Translations under genes and position numbers: made by a program | Assembly: GCA_028691575.1 (NCBI GenBank) | Contig: JAQUYY010000102.1 | Coordinates: 1 to 6,618, forward strand | Length of the DNA: 6,618 nt | Direction: 5' to 3' | Origin: Candidatus Gastranaerophilales bacterium | GTDB lineage: Bacteria; Cyanobacteriota; Vampirovibrionia; Gastranaerophilales; JAQUYY01 | Shown: positions 1 to 6,427 of the stretch, piece after piece | How the letters are laid out: the number at the start of each line of letters is the position of its first letter | How positions within the stretch are numbered: position 1 is the first letter of the stretch | Notes under the pieces: generated by a model | Seen by the model: only the letters and a program-made list of their open reading frames with translations | Database searches by the model: none | What the model was told of the DNA's origin: nothing

Positions 1-2080
1 ACCCCGTCAGAGTACTTATCAAACATAAAGTTAAGGCTATTCCAGCACTTGGGCCATCTTTAGGTGTCGCACCGTCTCCGGCATGTATATGCAAATCATA
101 TTTTTCCTGTATATCTTCGGGCAAATTAAGTTCTTTATAACGACTTCGAGCATAACTAAATGCTGTTTGCGCAGATTCCTGCATGATTTCACCTAAACGT
201 CCCGTTAAATTCAGCTTACCCTTCCCCGGCATTTTACAGGCTTCTATTTCCAATATTTCTCCGCCGACTTCTGTCCATGCAAGTCCATGAACTACACCGA
301 CCAATGCTTTTTTCTCGGTTTTTTCTCTTAAATACCTTGCTACTCCAAGATAATCAGCTATATTTTCTTTTGTTATTGTTTCTTTTAATTCTTGATTATC
401 AACCAATTTAACTGCAAATTTTCTGCATAATTTTGCAATTGTCCGCTCTAATTCTCTTACTCCTGCTTCTCTCGTATAATCATTTATAATCTGCTTTATT
501 GTCATTTTTGTTATATTAAACTGTAATTTTTTTATTCCATGAGCTTTTAACTGTTTTGGAAGTAAAAATTTTTGAGCAATATGCAATTTTTCTTCTTCTG
601 TATAGCCGGCAAGCCGAATTACTTCAATTCTATCCTTTAAAGGCTTATATAATTTGTCTATCGAATTTGCCGTAGTTAAGAAAAATACATCCGACAAGTC
701 AAACGGCATATCTACATAATGATCGGTAAAATGAAAATTCTGTGCCGGATCAAGCACTTCAAGCATTGCAGCCGTGGGATCTCCCATATGGCTTGGAATC
801 ATTTTTTCGATTTCATCTAATAAAATTAACGGATTTTTAGAATTAGCATCCTGCATTGCTTTAATAATCTTACCCGGCATTGCTCCTACATAAGTTCTTC
901 TATGCCCCCTTATTTCAGATTCATCATTTATCCCCCCAAGGCTGACTTGAGCAAAATTTTTATTCATACTTCTTGCAATTGATCTTGCCAAAGATGTTTT
1001 ACCTACCCCCGGAGGTCCGACTAAACATATAATCGAGGATAAAGGTTCTTTTGAAAGTTTTTTAACCGCCAAAAATTCCAAAATTCTTTCTTTTACGTCT
1101 TCCAATCCATAATGATCTTTGTCAAGAATCTTTCTTGCTCTTGCAATGTCTAAAATATCTTTAGTTCGCTTTTCCCAGGGCAATTCCATTATTGTATCAA
1201 TATAAGTTCTGACAACAGAGGTTTCTGAAGAATAAATGCCCATTCCTTCAAGCTTATTTAACTCTTTTTGTAATTTTGTCTTTACATAGTCAGGAGCAGC
1301 CATTTTCTCAACATCATCTCTTAATTCATCAACTTCATCAGTTCCGCTCTCCACGCCCAATTCTTCTTTAATTGCCCGCAATTTTTCTCTTAAAACATAC
1401 TCTTTTTGGGATTTCCCAAGCTTATAACTTACTTTTTCCTGCAAATTTTCTTCAATAAATAAAAATTCAATTTCTCTTGATAAAATTTTGCTTACTGCTT
1501 TTAACCTTTCAAAAGTATTTAAAATTTCAAGAATTTTTTGGCGTTCTTCTGATTTTATATTCAAATAAGCGCAAATAATATCTGCAAGCCTTCCGGCTTC
1601 TGTTATTTCGTCAAAAGACAATAAATTTTCTATACCAAGCCTGGTGCTTTTTTTAATATATTCCGTAAATTTTTGAAGAGTAAGATTTCGAAGAGCCTGA
1701 ACATCTTTTCCTTCAACTTTTTTATCTTTTAATTCTTCGTATTCACATTTAAAATAACCTTCATCCTTAATTAATTTAATTACCTTAACTCTTGAAATAC
1801 CTTCAGCAATAAGTTTCATTGACATATCAGGAAATCTTAGAACCTGCGGGATTTTAGCCAATACCCCCACCTTGTATAAATCGTTTTCAGTAGGATTTTC
1901 GATATCAGGTTGTTTTTGTCCCAATAGAATTATTTCATGATCTTTTGTAAGCATTGCATTTTCAACGGCAACCGTAGAATGTTTTCGCCCAACAAAAATA
2001 GGTGCCATCATCTGCGGAAATAAAACAATATCTTTCATTGTCAAAATGGGTGTATATGTTGATTCTTTAATTTCATTCAT
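1..2080 (-). CDS. lon: ATP-dependent protease Lon (LonA type), 3' end cut by the window edge
   Basis: Cytosolic AAA+ serine protease that unfolds and degrades damaged and regulatory proteins; one chain carries both ATPase and peptidase. I translated the open frame by hand: about 693 residues are present. The N-terminal substrate-binding domain starts near residue 10 (ILTMKDIVLFP) and is followed by a charged helical linker (KSQKEYVLREKLRAIKEELG). The AAA+ module has Walker A GPPGVGKT at 355-362 (Lys361) and Walker B LILLDEIEKM with Asp422-Glu423. The peptidase motif PKDGPSAGIAL places the catalytic Ser at residue 678. These positions are within one residue of E. coli Lon (K362, S679), which supports the start at 2080. 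The catalytic Lys and about 100 C-terminal residues lie outside the window. An in-frame ATG at 2116 would add 12 residues but sits inside a stem-loop and has no good ribosome binding site. lon follows clpX after 91 nt. No CIRCE- or CtsR-like operator was seen upstream. Confidence 0.97.
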   Translation of the reverse strand, partial: MNEIKESTYTPILTMKDIVLFPQMMAPIFVGRKHSTVAVENAMLTKDHEIILLGQKQPDIENPTENDLYKVGVLAKIPQVLRFPDMSMKLIAEGISRVKVIKLIKDEGYFKCEYEELKDKKVEGKDVQALRNLTLQKFTEYIKKSTRLGIENLLSFDEITEAGRLADIICAYLNIKSEERQKILEILNTFERLKAVSKILSREIEFLFIEENLQEKVSYKLGKSQKEYVLREKLRAIKEELGVESGTDEVDELRDDVEKMAAPDYVKTKLQKELNKLEGMGIYSSETSVVRTYIDTIMELPWEKRTKDILDIARARKILDKDHYGLEDVKERILEFLAVKKLSKEPLSSIICLVGPPGVGKTSLARSIARSMNKNFAQVSLGGINDESEIRGHRRTYVGAMPGKIIKAMQDANSKNPLILLDEIEKMIPSHMGDPTAAMLEVLDPAQNFHFTDHYVDMPFDLSDVFFLTTANSIDKLYKPLKDRIEVIRLAGYTEEEKLHIAQKFLLPKQLKAHGIKKLQFNITKMTIKQIINDYTREAGVRELERTIAKLCRKFAVKLVDNQELKETITKENIADYLGVARYLREKTEKKALVGVVHGLAWTEVGGEILEIEACKMPGKGKLNLTGRLGEIMQESAQTAFSYARSRYKELNLPEDIQEKYDLHIHAGDGATPKDGPSAGIALTLCLISTLTG

Positions 2081-2090
2081 TAAAAATTTA

Positions 2091-2096
2091 TCCTCT
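2091..2096 (-). promoter_or_regulatory. Shine-Dalgarno sequence that decides the lon start
   Basis: AGAGGA on the minus strand lies 10 nt upstream of the ATG at 2080. The alternative in-frame ATG at 2116 has only hairpin sequence (ATCTCCGCTTT) before it. This site and the E. coli-like residue numbering both favour the downstream start. Confidence 0.7.
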
Positions 2097-2114
2097 TTTT
2101 GTATATTTTCAGAC

Positions 2115-2145
2115 ATAAAGCGGAGATGTAAATTCTCCGCTTTAT
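2115..2145 (-). terminator. Stem-loop between clpX and lon (attenuator, weak terminator or processing site)
   Basis: The 12-nt arms 2115-2126 and 2134-2145 are perfectly complementary (ATAAAGCGGAGA against TCTCCGCTTTAT) around a 7-nt loop. The core is a GC-rich 7-bp GCGGAGA/TCTCCGC stem, unusual in this AT-rich sequence. Read with the genes, the GC core is followed only by TTTATGTCTG, so the T-tract is short. The better T-rich flank (TTTATTATTTTAT) faces the plus strand, where no gene would use it. I therefore infer partial termination, 3' end processing or mRNA protection between clpX and lon rather than a full stop. The structure is certain; its function is not. Confidence 0.55.
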
Positions 2146-2171
2146 TATTTTATAACAAGAAAAGTTAAATC

Positions 2172-3476
2172 TTAAGCTATTTCACCTTTTGGTTTTTTGG
2201 CTTTAGGGTGAAGGAGCAATTCTGCTACATTTCCACGTTTTTTAACCATATCAGAAGTAATTTTAAATAATTCAATATCATCTCTGGATGGAATTACATA
2301 CATTATATCAAGCATAAGCTCTTCCACTATAGATCTTAAGGCTCTAGCGCCGGTTTTTCTCTTAATAGCTTCCTCTGCTATTAATTTAATAGCTTCTTCT
2401 TCAAATTCTAACTTAACATTGTCCATATTCAACAATTCTTGATATTGTTTAATAATAGCATTTTTAGGTTTTGTCAGAATATTTATAAGAGCTTGCTCAT
2501 CAAGAGGCTCAAGCACGGTATAAATAGGTACTCTTCCGATAAATTCCGGAATCAATCCAAATTTCAACAAATCATCCGGAGCCATTTGTTTTAATACTTT
2601 TGCAGCTTCAAAATCCTTTTCACTCTTAGTTTTTGAATTATTTGCGCCAAAACCGATTTTTTCACCTGCATCTACACGCTGTTCAATTATTTTATCCAAA
2701 CCAACGAAAGCTCCGCCAACTATAAATAATATGTTGCCTGTATTAATTTGGATAAATTCTTGATGAGGATGTTTTCTTCCACCCTGAGGAGGAACATTGG
2801 CAACTGTGCCTTCAATCATTTTCAATAATGCCTGTTGCACACCTTCACCGCTTACATCTCTTGTAATGCTTGGATTTTCAGATTTTCTTGCAATTTTATC
2901 AATTTCATCAATATAAATTATGCCTTTTTCAGCTTTTGAAGCATCAAAATCAGCACTTTGATATAATCTTAATAGAATATTTTCAACGTCATCGCCCACA
3001 TAACCTGCTTCGGTTAATGTAGTTGCATCTGCTACTGCAAAAGGCACATCCAGCATCTTTGCAAGTGTTTGAGCAAGTAATGTTTTTCCGCTACCGGTTG
3101 GTCCGACAAGCAAAATATTACTTTTTTGAATTTCGATATCAGAATCTTTCTTTTTGCTTGAATTATGGCTAATTCTTTTATAATGATTATAAACGGCAAC
3201 AGAAAGAACTTTTTTAGCATCGTCCTGACCGACAATATGTTGATCTAAATGTTCTTTTATTTCATGCGGTTTGGGAATATTTTCAAGCATAGAAACTTCG
3301 GTAGGCTTTTCTTCCTGCCCTTGTTCTTCAAAAAATTCTTCATCAAGAATTTCATTACAAAGTTCTACGCACTCATCACAAATATAAACTTCAGGTCCGG
3401 CAATCAATTTTTTAACTTGATCCTGAGTTTTTCCGCAAAAAGAACATTTTAGGCGACTATCATTTTTCTTCGTCAT
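2172..3476 (-). CDS. clpX: ClpX, AAA+ unfoldase subunit of the ClpXP protease
   Basis: ATP-driven hexameric unfoldase that recognises tagged or damaged proteins and threads them into ClpP. The 434 residues are close to the usual length (about 420-430). The N-terminal zinc-binding domain has Cys11, Cys14, Cys33 and Cys36 in a CX2C-X18-CX2C pattern. The AAA+ module shows Walker A GPTGSGKT at 125-132 (Lys131), pore loop GYVG at 158-161, Walker B IIYIDEID with Asp190-Glu191, and the RKH loop at 234-236. The ClpP-docking tripeptide IGF is at 274-276, the arginine finger Arg315 lies in GLIPEFIGR, and the sensor-2 Arg378 lies in GARALR. All functional landmarks are intact, and the IGF loop fits its partner encoded next door. 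The start has a strong AGGAG about 7 nt upstream. It lies 17 nt after clpP and is very probably co-transcribed with it. Confidence 0.99.
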   Translation of the reverse strand: MTKKNDSRLKCSFCGKTQDQVKKLIAGPEVYICDECVELCNEILDEEFFEEQGQEEKPTEVSMLENIPKPHEIKEHLDQHIVGQDDAKKVLSVAVYNHYKRISHNSSKKKDSDIEIQKSNILLVGPTGSGKTLLAQTLAKMLDVPFAVADATTLTEAGYVGDDVENILLRLYQSADFDASKAEKGIIYIDEIDKIARKSENPSITRDVSGEGVQQALLKMIEGTVANVPPQGGRKHPHQEFIQINTGNILFIVGGAFVGLDKIIEQRVDAGEKIGFGANNSKTKSEKDFEAAKVLKQMAPDDLLKFGLIPEFIGRVPIYTVLEPLDEQALINILTKPKNAIIKQYQELLNMDNVKLEFEEEAIKLIAEEAIKRKTGARALRSIVEELMLDIMYVIPSRDDIELFKITSDMVKKRGNVAELLLHPKAKKPKGEIA

Positions 3477-3493
3477 TTATTTCTCCTGTTATC

Positions 3494-4081
3494 TTATTTT
3501 TCTACTTTAGTTATGATTTTGTCAATCATACCGTACTCTAGAGCTTCTTGAGGAGTCATAATATAGTCTCTGTCTGTATCTTTTTCAATCTTTTTGAAAG
3601 ATTGTCCGGTATGTTTAGACAAAAGTTCGTTTAAAGTTCTTTTTATTCTACCGATTTCAGCGGCTTGAATTTCAATATCAGTAGCCTGACCTTGAGCTCC
3701 GCCTAAAGGTTGGTGAATTAATACTCTTGAATGTGGCAGTGCCATTCTTTTTCCCGGGGTTCCGGCTGATAATAAGAATGCACCCATACTTGCTGCTTGA
3801 CCTAAACAAATTGTATTTACATCAGCTCTAATATGCTGCATAGTGTCAAAAATTGCTAATCCTGCAGTTACGCTGCCACCGGGGCTGTTAATATATAACA
3901 TAATATCCTTTTCAGGATTTTCTGAATCTAATAAAAGCAATTGTGCCACAATTAAATTTGCAACCATATCATCAACAGCGGTTCCGAGAAAAATAATTCT
4001 TTCTCTCAATAATCTTGAGAAAATGTCAAAAGACCTTTCACCTCTGCTAGATTGTTCTATAACTACCGGTACAAATCCCAT
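3494..4081 (-). CDS. clpP: ClpP, ATP-dependent Clp protease proteolytic subunit
   Basis: Serine peptidase that forms a double-heptamer chamber and degrades chains fed in by ClpX (or ClpA/ClpC elsewhere in the genome). It has 195 residues, a normal length, with no long propeptide. The catalytic triad is complete: Ser98 in GQAASMGAF, His123 in VLIHQP, and Asp172 in DTDRDYIM. The oxyanion-side motif INSPGGSV (65-71 region) and the handle segment GGAQGQATDIEIQA are also present. The N terminus (VPVVIEQSSRGER) resembles cyanobacterial ClpP more than the proteobacterial form, judged from memory. AAAGGA lies 7 nt upstream of the ATG, close to the tig stop; the gap to tig is only 15 nt, so the two are almost certainly in one operon. 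Only one clpP is seen here, and extra paralogues elsewhere cannot be excluded. Confidence 0.99.
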   Translation of the reverse strand: MGFVPVVIEQSSRGERSFDIFSRLLRERIIFLGTAVDDMVANLIVAQLLLLDSENPEKDIMLYINSPGGSVTAGLAIFDTMQHIRADVNTICLGQAASMGAFLLSAGTPGKRMALPHSRVLIHQPLGGAQGQATDIEIQAAEIGRIKRTLNELLSKHTGQSFKKIEKDTDRDYIMTPQEALEYGMIDKIITKVEK

Positions 4082-4096
4082 ATTAAGTTCCTTTCT

Positions 4097-5401
4097 TTAT
4101 ATTTTTTCTTCTACAAATTTAACAGTATTATTTTCTTCAATAAATTTACTAAGTTTTTGAGCCATGATTTGTTGGCTTAAAGAGCTTGCAATTGAAGGGT
4201 TTTGTGACATTTGCTTATAAATAGCTTTTTCTTCTGTTTTATACATTTGAGCAAGATTTTTAACCTGTTCTTCAAAATCTTTATTCTCAACCGTAATATT
4301 TTCAGCCTTTGCAACTGCATCTAAAACAAGACTGTTTTTAACCCTGATAAAAGCTTCTGATCTTAAATTATTCCACATATTTTCATGACCTTGAGATTCA
4401 ATAACTTGTTCCCAAGAAAGACCCTGGGTTTTACATTTTTCTTGCATCTCTTCCATAAGAATTTTAGCTTCTCTATTAACCATAGAATCTGGGATTTCAA
4501 CTTTTGCATCATCCACAATCTTATCTAAAAGTGCTTTTTGAGCTCTATTTTTATTTTCATTGTTTACAGTTTTTTCTAAATATTTTTGAATATCTGCTTT
4601 TAATTCGTCAACTGTTTGGAATGGACCTACTTTTTGAGCAATTTCATCATTAATTTCAGGAACAATTTTTTCTTTGATTTCATTTAATTTAATTTCAAAT
4701 TTAGCAGGTTTTCCGGCAATATCTTTGTCATGATACTCTTCAGGGAAAGCAACTTCAATTATAAATTCTTCTCCAATTGAATGATTTACAATTTGCTCTG
4801 CAAATCCCGGAATAAAAGTGCTGTTACCCAAATCTAATTGATAATTTTTAGCAGCTCCGCCTTTAATGGCATTTCCTTCAATAGAACCTGCAAAATCTAT
4901 TACAACAACATCTTTTTCACTTGCAGCTCTGCTTGTAACAGGTTCAAATTTCGAAAATCTTTCTGCCAAAACTTTAAATTCTTTTTCCAAAGAATCTTGA
5001 GGAAGTTTAAATTCAGGAACTTCTATCTGCATACCTTTGTATTCTTTTAGTTTTACTTCCGGTCTTAATTCTAATTTTGCAACGATTTTTAAGGGATTTC
5101 CCAAATCAAAATCGAAAGACTCAATTATAGGCTCTGTAATTATGTCGAACTTATTTTCGCTGATAGTTTCTGCAAAAACCTTTGGAAGAATACTGTCAAG
5201 AGCTGATCTTTGTATTCTGTCGATGCCGACATGCTTTTCAATAATAGCTTTTGGCGCTTTGCCTTTTCTAAATCCCGGAATTGATAAACTCATGCCAATA
5301 TTACGGCATGCTTTATTGTATTCTTGTGTTGCTACATCGGCTTCAACTTCAATGTTTACCTGCACAAAGTTGTTTTCTTTTTTTTGAACGTCTACTTTCA
5401 T
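4097..5401 (-). CDS. tig: Trigger factor, ribosome-associated chaperone and peptidyl-prolyl isomerase
   Basis: Binds near the ribosomal exit tunnel and shields nascent chains; its FKBP-like domain has prolyl isomerase activity. The 434 residues match the family (E. coli has 432). The ribosome-docking signature GFRKGKAP is at 43-50, the same numbering as E. coli. The N-terminal domain spans roughly 1-115. The FKBP-type domain lies around 155-245, including VVVIDFAGSIEG and LGNSTFIPGFAEQI. The C-terminal helical chaperone domain runs from about 250 to 430. AAGGA lies about 6-7 nt before the ATG. It is the first gene of the tig-clpP-clpX cluster and is separated from the upstream tRNA by 181 bp with terminator-like hairpins and a possible promoter, so it probably starts the transcript. 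Confidence 0.98.
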   Translation of the reverse strand: MKVDVQKKENNFVQVNIEVEADVATQEYNKACRNIGMSLSIPGFRKGKAPKAIIEKHVGIDRIQRSALDSILPKVFAETISENKFDIITEPIIESFDFDLGNPLKIVAKLELRPEVKLKEYKGMQIEVPEFKLPQDSLEKEFKVLAERFSKFEPVTSRAASEKDVVVIDFAGSIEGNAIKGGAAKNYQLDLGNSTFIPGFAEQIVNHSIGEEFIIEVAFPEEYHDKDIAGKPAKFEIKLNEIKEKIVPEINDEIAQKVGPFQTVDELKADIQKYLEKTVNNENKNRAQKALLDKIVDDAKVEIPDSMVNREAKILMEEMQEKCKTQGLSWEQVIESQGHENMWNNLRSEAFIRVKNSLVLDAVAKAENITVENKDFEEQVKNLAQMYKTEEKAIYKQMSQNPSIASSLSQQIMAQKLSKFIEENNTVKFVEEKI

Positions 5402-5420
5402 TATTTATCCTTTTTATTAC

Positions 5421-5449
5421 ATAATACTAAATTGCTATTCTTATTTTAA
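5421..5449 (-). promoter_or_regulatory. Candidate promoter for the tig-clpP-clpX operon
   Basis: On the minus strand TTAAAA (5444-5449) is followed by a 17-bp spacer and TATTAT (5421-5426), which match the housekeeping consensus at 4/6 and 5/6. Transcription would start near 5414, giving a leader of only about 13 nt that begins just before the Shine-Dalgarno sequence. In such AT-rich DNA, matches like this arise by chance, so this is tentative. Confidence 0.3.
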
Positions 5450-5470
5450 TAATTATAAATCAAAATTAAA

Positions 5471-5496
5471 ATTTTTTCGAATTTTTATGAAAAAAT
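5471..5496 (-). repeat. AT-rich inverted repeat downstream of the tRNA terminator
   Basis: The 8-nt arms ATTTTTTC (5471-5478) and GAAAAAAT (5489-5496) are perfectly complementary around a 10-nt loop. Read on the minus strand the hairpin is followed by TTTAATTTTG. It could act as a weak second terminator behind the one at 5513-5551, but with a single GC pair it may have no role. Confidence 0.3.
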
Positions 5497-5512
5497 ACAT
5501 AGAATATATTAC

Positions 5513-5551
5513 AAAAAAAAACCTATTTTCACAAATTTGTAAGTGAAAATA
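5513..5551 (-). terminator. Rho-independent terminator of the tRNA-Gly gene
   Basis: On the minus strand the arms TATTTTCAC (5543-5551) and GTGAAAATA (5524-5532) form a 9-bp stem with a 10-nt loop, followed by GG and nine T residues (5513-5521). It begins about 32 nt past the 3' end of the tRNA. The stem is AT-rich, but the T-run is long and in the right orientation. Confidence 0.75.
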
Positions 5552-5582
5552 AGCAAACAATTTTATTCGTAAAGTTAAAATT

Positions 5583-5654
5583 AGCGGGAGACGAGGCTCG
5601 AACTCGCGACATCCTCCTTGGCAAGGAGGCATTCTACCACTGAATTACTCCCGC
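5583..5654 (-). tRNA. tRNA-Gly, anticodon GCC
   Basis: The 72-nt cloverleaf folds completely by eye. The 7-bp acceptor is GCGGGAG/CTCCCGC, the D stem ATTC/GAAT, and the anticodon stem CCTCC/GGAGG with loop TTGCCAA, so the anticodon is GCC, reading glycine codons GGC and GGU. The T arm is GCGAG-TTCGAGC-CTCGT with one G-U closing pair. The discriminator is U, as is usual for bacterial tRNA-Gly. The 3' CCA is not encoded, because the genomic sequence continues AATTTT, so it must be added by a nucleotidyltransferase. It has its own promoter and terminator and is not part of a tRNA cluster. Confidence 0.98.
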
Positions 5655-5666
5655 ATTGCAATAATA

Positions 5667-5695
5667 ATTATATACACCTGAAAAATAAAAGACAA
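5667..5695 (-). promoter_or_regulatory. Promoter of tRNA-Gly
   Basis: On the minus strand TTGTCT (5690-5695), a 17-bp spacer and a perfect TATAAT (5667-5672) form a strong housekeeping-sigma promoter. The predicted start, near 5660, is only about 6 nt before the mature tRNA 5' end, leaving a very short leader for RNase P to remove. The position and consensus fit make this the best promoter in the window. Confidence 0.8.
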
Positions 5696-5702
5696 GTATT
5701 TT

Positions 5703-5734
5703 TTTAAATTTCTTTAAATTTCATAAAAAATTTC
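5703..5734 (-). repeat. Phased AAATTT tracts upstream of the tRNA promoter (UP-element-like)
   Basis: On the minus strand GAAATTTAAA occurs twice in perfect tandem (5713-5722 and 5703-5712), and a further GAAATTT begins at 5734, giving spacings of 12 and 10 bp. The array ends about 8 bp upstream of the -35 box. Tracts of AnTn repeated near the helical period are known to curve DNA, and A/T-rich sequence here can contact the RNA polymerase alpha C-terminal domains. The repeat is seen; the activating role is inferred. Confidence 0.45.
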
Positions 5735-5752
5735 AAACCAGCTGAAGTTTTT
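5726..5752 (-). terminator. Possible weak terminator after the 165-residue gene
   Basis: On the minus strand AAAAACTTC (5744-5752) and GAAATTTTT (5726-5734) pair at 8 of 9 positions, with one C-A mismatch, around a 9-nt loop. A T-rich stretch (TATGAAATTT) follows. It lies about 68 nt past the stop codon at 5820. Stability looks low and it overlaps the A/T-tract element of the tRNA promoter, so the assignment is tentative. Confidence 0.3.
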
Positions 5753-5819
5753 ATATTAAATAACTTTCTTGTGTTTTAACTCAAATTATTTTTTTGTATA
5801 TTGTTTGTAATAATCATTG

Positions 5820-6317
5820 CTAATTCCTGCTTTCTTTCAACCTCTCAAAAAACCCTTTCTTTTGTGTATTTTTTGGTTTTTCAGAATTTATAACTCCATT
5901 TATAAAATCAAAAGTTCCTTTTTTTATTGATTCTAATATATCACCTGCGGCTAACTTGTTTTCTTTCGAAATTTTTAAGTCAGAAATAGCGTATGCTCCA
6001 GATGTTTTATCAATAAATTCCTTTGCATCTTGATCCGTTAAAATAGAATGCGCAACTATTTCTTCCGGTATTTCATCTAGAGTTAATGGTTTATTTGTTA
6101 TAAAATGCCTATATTGTGGCAAAACAGCCGATTCTATTGTGTAATCATCAAAAAACACAGGAATTCCATTTCTTTCACAATGTTCAATAATTTCATTTCC
6201 GGCATCACAAGATTGTTTTATTGCAGTTTGTAAAACCATTTCAGGATCTTTTATATTAGGATTTTTTGTTCCTACTACATAAAACTTGCCGTTAAAACTT
6301 GGTATTTTGTTTATCAT
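5820..6317 (-). CDS. Uncharacterised 165-residue cytosolic protein
   Basis: I do not recognise a family. The protein begins MINKIPSFNGKFYVVGT, which reads like a short beta strand. A helix-prone stretch with two cysteines follows (about residues 27-50, Cys37 and Cys47), then a second probable strand IPVFFDD (52-58). The middle is acidic (LDEIPEEIVAH, 80-90), and the tail is basic and low in hydrophobics (KPKNTQKKGFFERLKESRN, 147-165). There is no signal peptide or membrane segment, and no nucleotide-binding or metal-binding motif is evident. AGAGGA 7 nt before the ATG makes the start convincing, and the stop is TAG. It stands alone, bounded by the prfA terminator upstream and the tRNA promoter downstream, so context gives no functional clue. 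Composition matches the neighbours. It is probably a real lineage-restricted gene. Confidence 0.85.
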   Translation of the reverse strand: MINKIPSFNGKFYVVGTKNPNIKDPEMVLQTAIKQSCDAGNEIIEHCERNGIPVFFDDYTIESAVLPQYRHFITNKPLTLDEIPEEIVAHSILTDQDAKEFIDKTSGAYAISDLKISKENKLAAGDILESIKKGTFDFINGVINSEKPKNTQKKGFFERLKESRN

Positions 6318-6365
6318 TTAAATTTCCTCTCTTTATTATTCCTTTAAAATATAAATTCAGAAAAC

Positions 6366-6396
6366 AAAAAAGTTGTTAAAAAATAACAACTTTTTT
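6366..6396 (-). terminator. Terminator of prfA, symmetrical
   Basis: The 13-nt arms AAAAAAGTTGTTA (6366-6378) and TAACAACTTTTTT (6384-6396) are perfectly complementary around a loop of five A on the plus strand (five T on the minus strand). Read on the minus strand, the stem ends in a run of six T, then GTTTTC. It starts 31 nt after the prfA stop codon. Its symmetry means it could also work on the plus strand, but no plus-strand gene approaches it. Only two GC pairs are in the stem. Confidence 0.8.
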
Positions 6397-6427
6397 TATT
6401 ATATCTTTACATATGTTTATGATAATT

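Noticed and set aside
2081..2116. Upstream in-frame lon start at 2116 adding 12 residues
   Set aside because: The ATG is inside the 12-bp stem, lacks a Shine-Dalgarno sequence, and would shift the Walker and catalytic residue numbers away from E. coli Lon. It cannot be fully excluded.
3032..3452. Two 67-codon frames overlapping clpX (one per strand) and similar short frames in tig
   Set aside because: They lie within the intact clpX frame, whose motifs are all present, and their Phe/Ile/Lys-rich sequences look like out-of-frame translation.
3843..4160. 105-codon open frame on the plus strand across clpP and the end of tig
   Set aside because: It is a shadow of conserved genes on the minus strand, with low-complexity Ser/Ile/Leu content and no recognisable domain.
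5037..5387. 116-codon open frame on the plus strand inside tig
   Set aside because: It is fully antisense to the well-conserved trigger factor gene, has a Phe/Ser-rich composition expected from reading AT-rich coding DNA backwards, and no family motif.
6318..6365. Promoter for the 165-residue gene
   Set aside because: A TATATT-like -10 is present, but no acceptable -35 lies 16-18 bp upstream; in such AT-rich DNA the -10 alone is not evidence.
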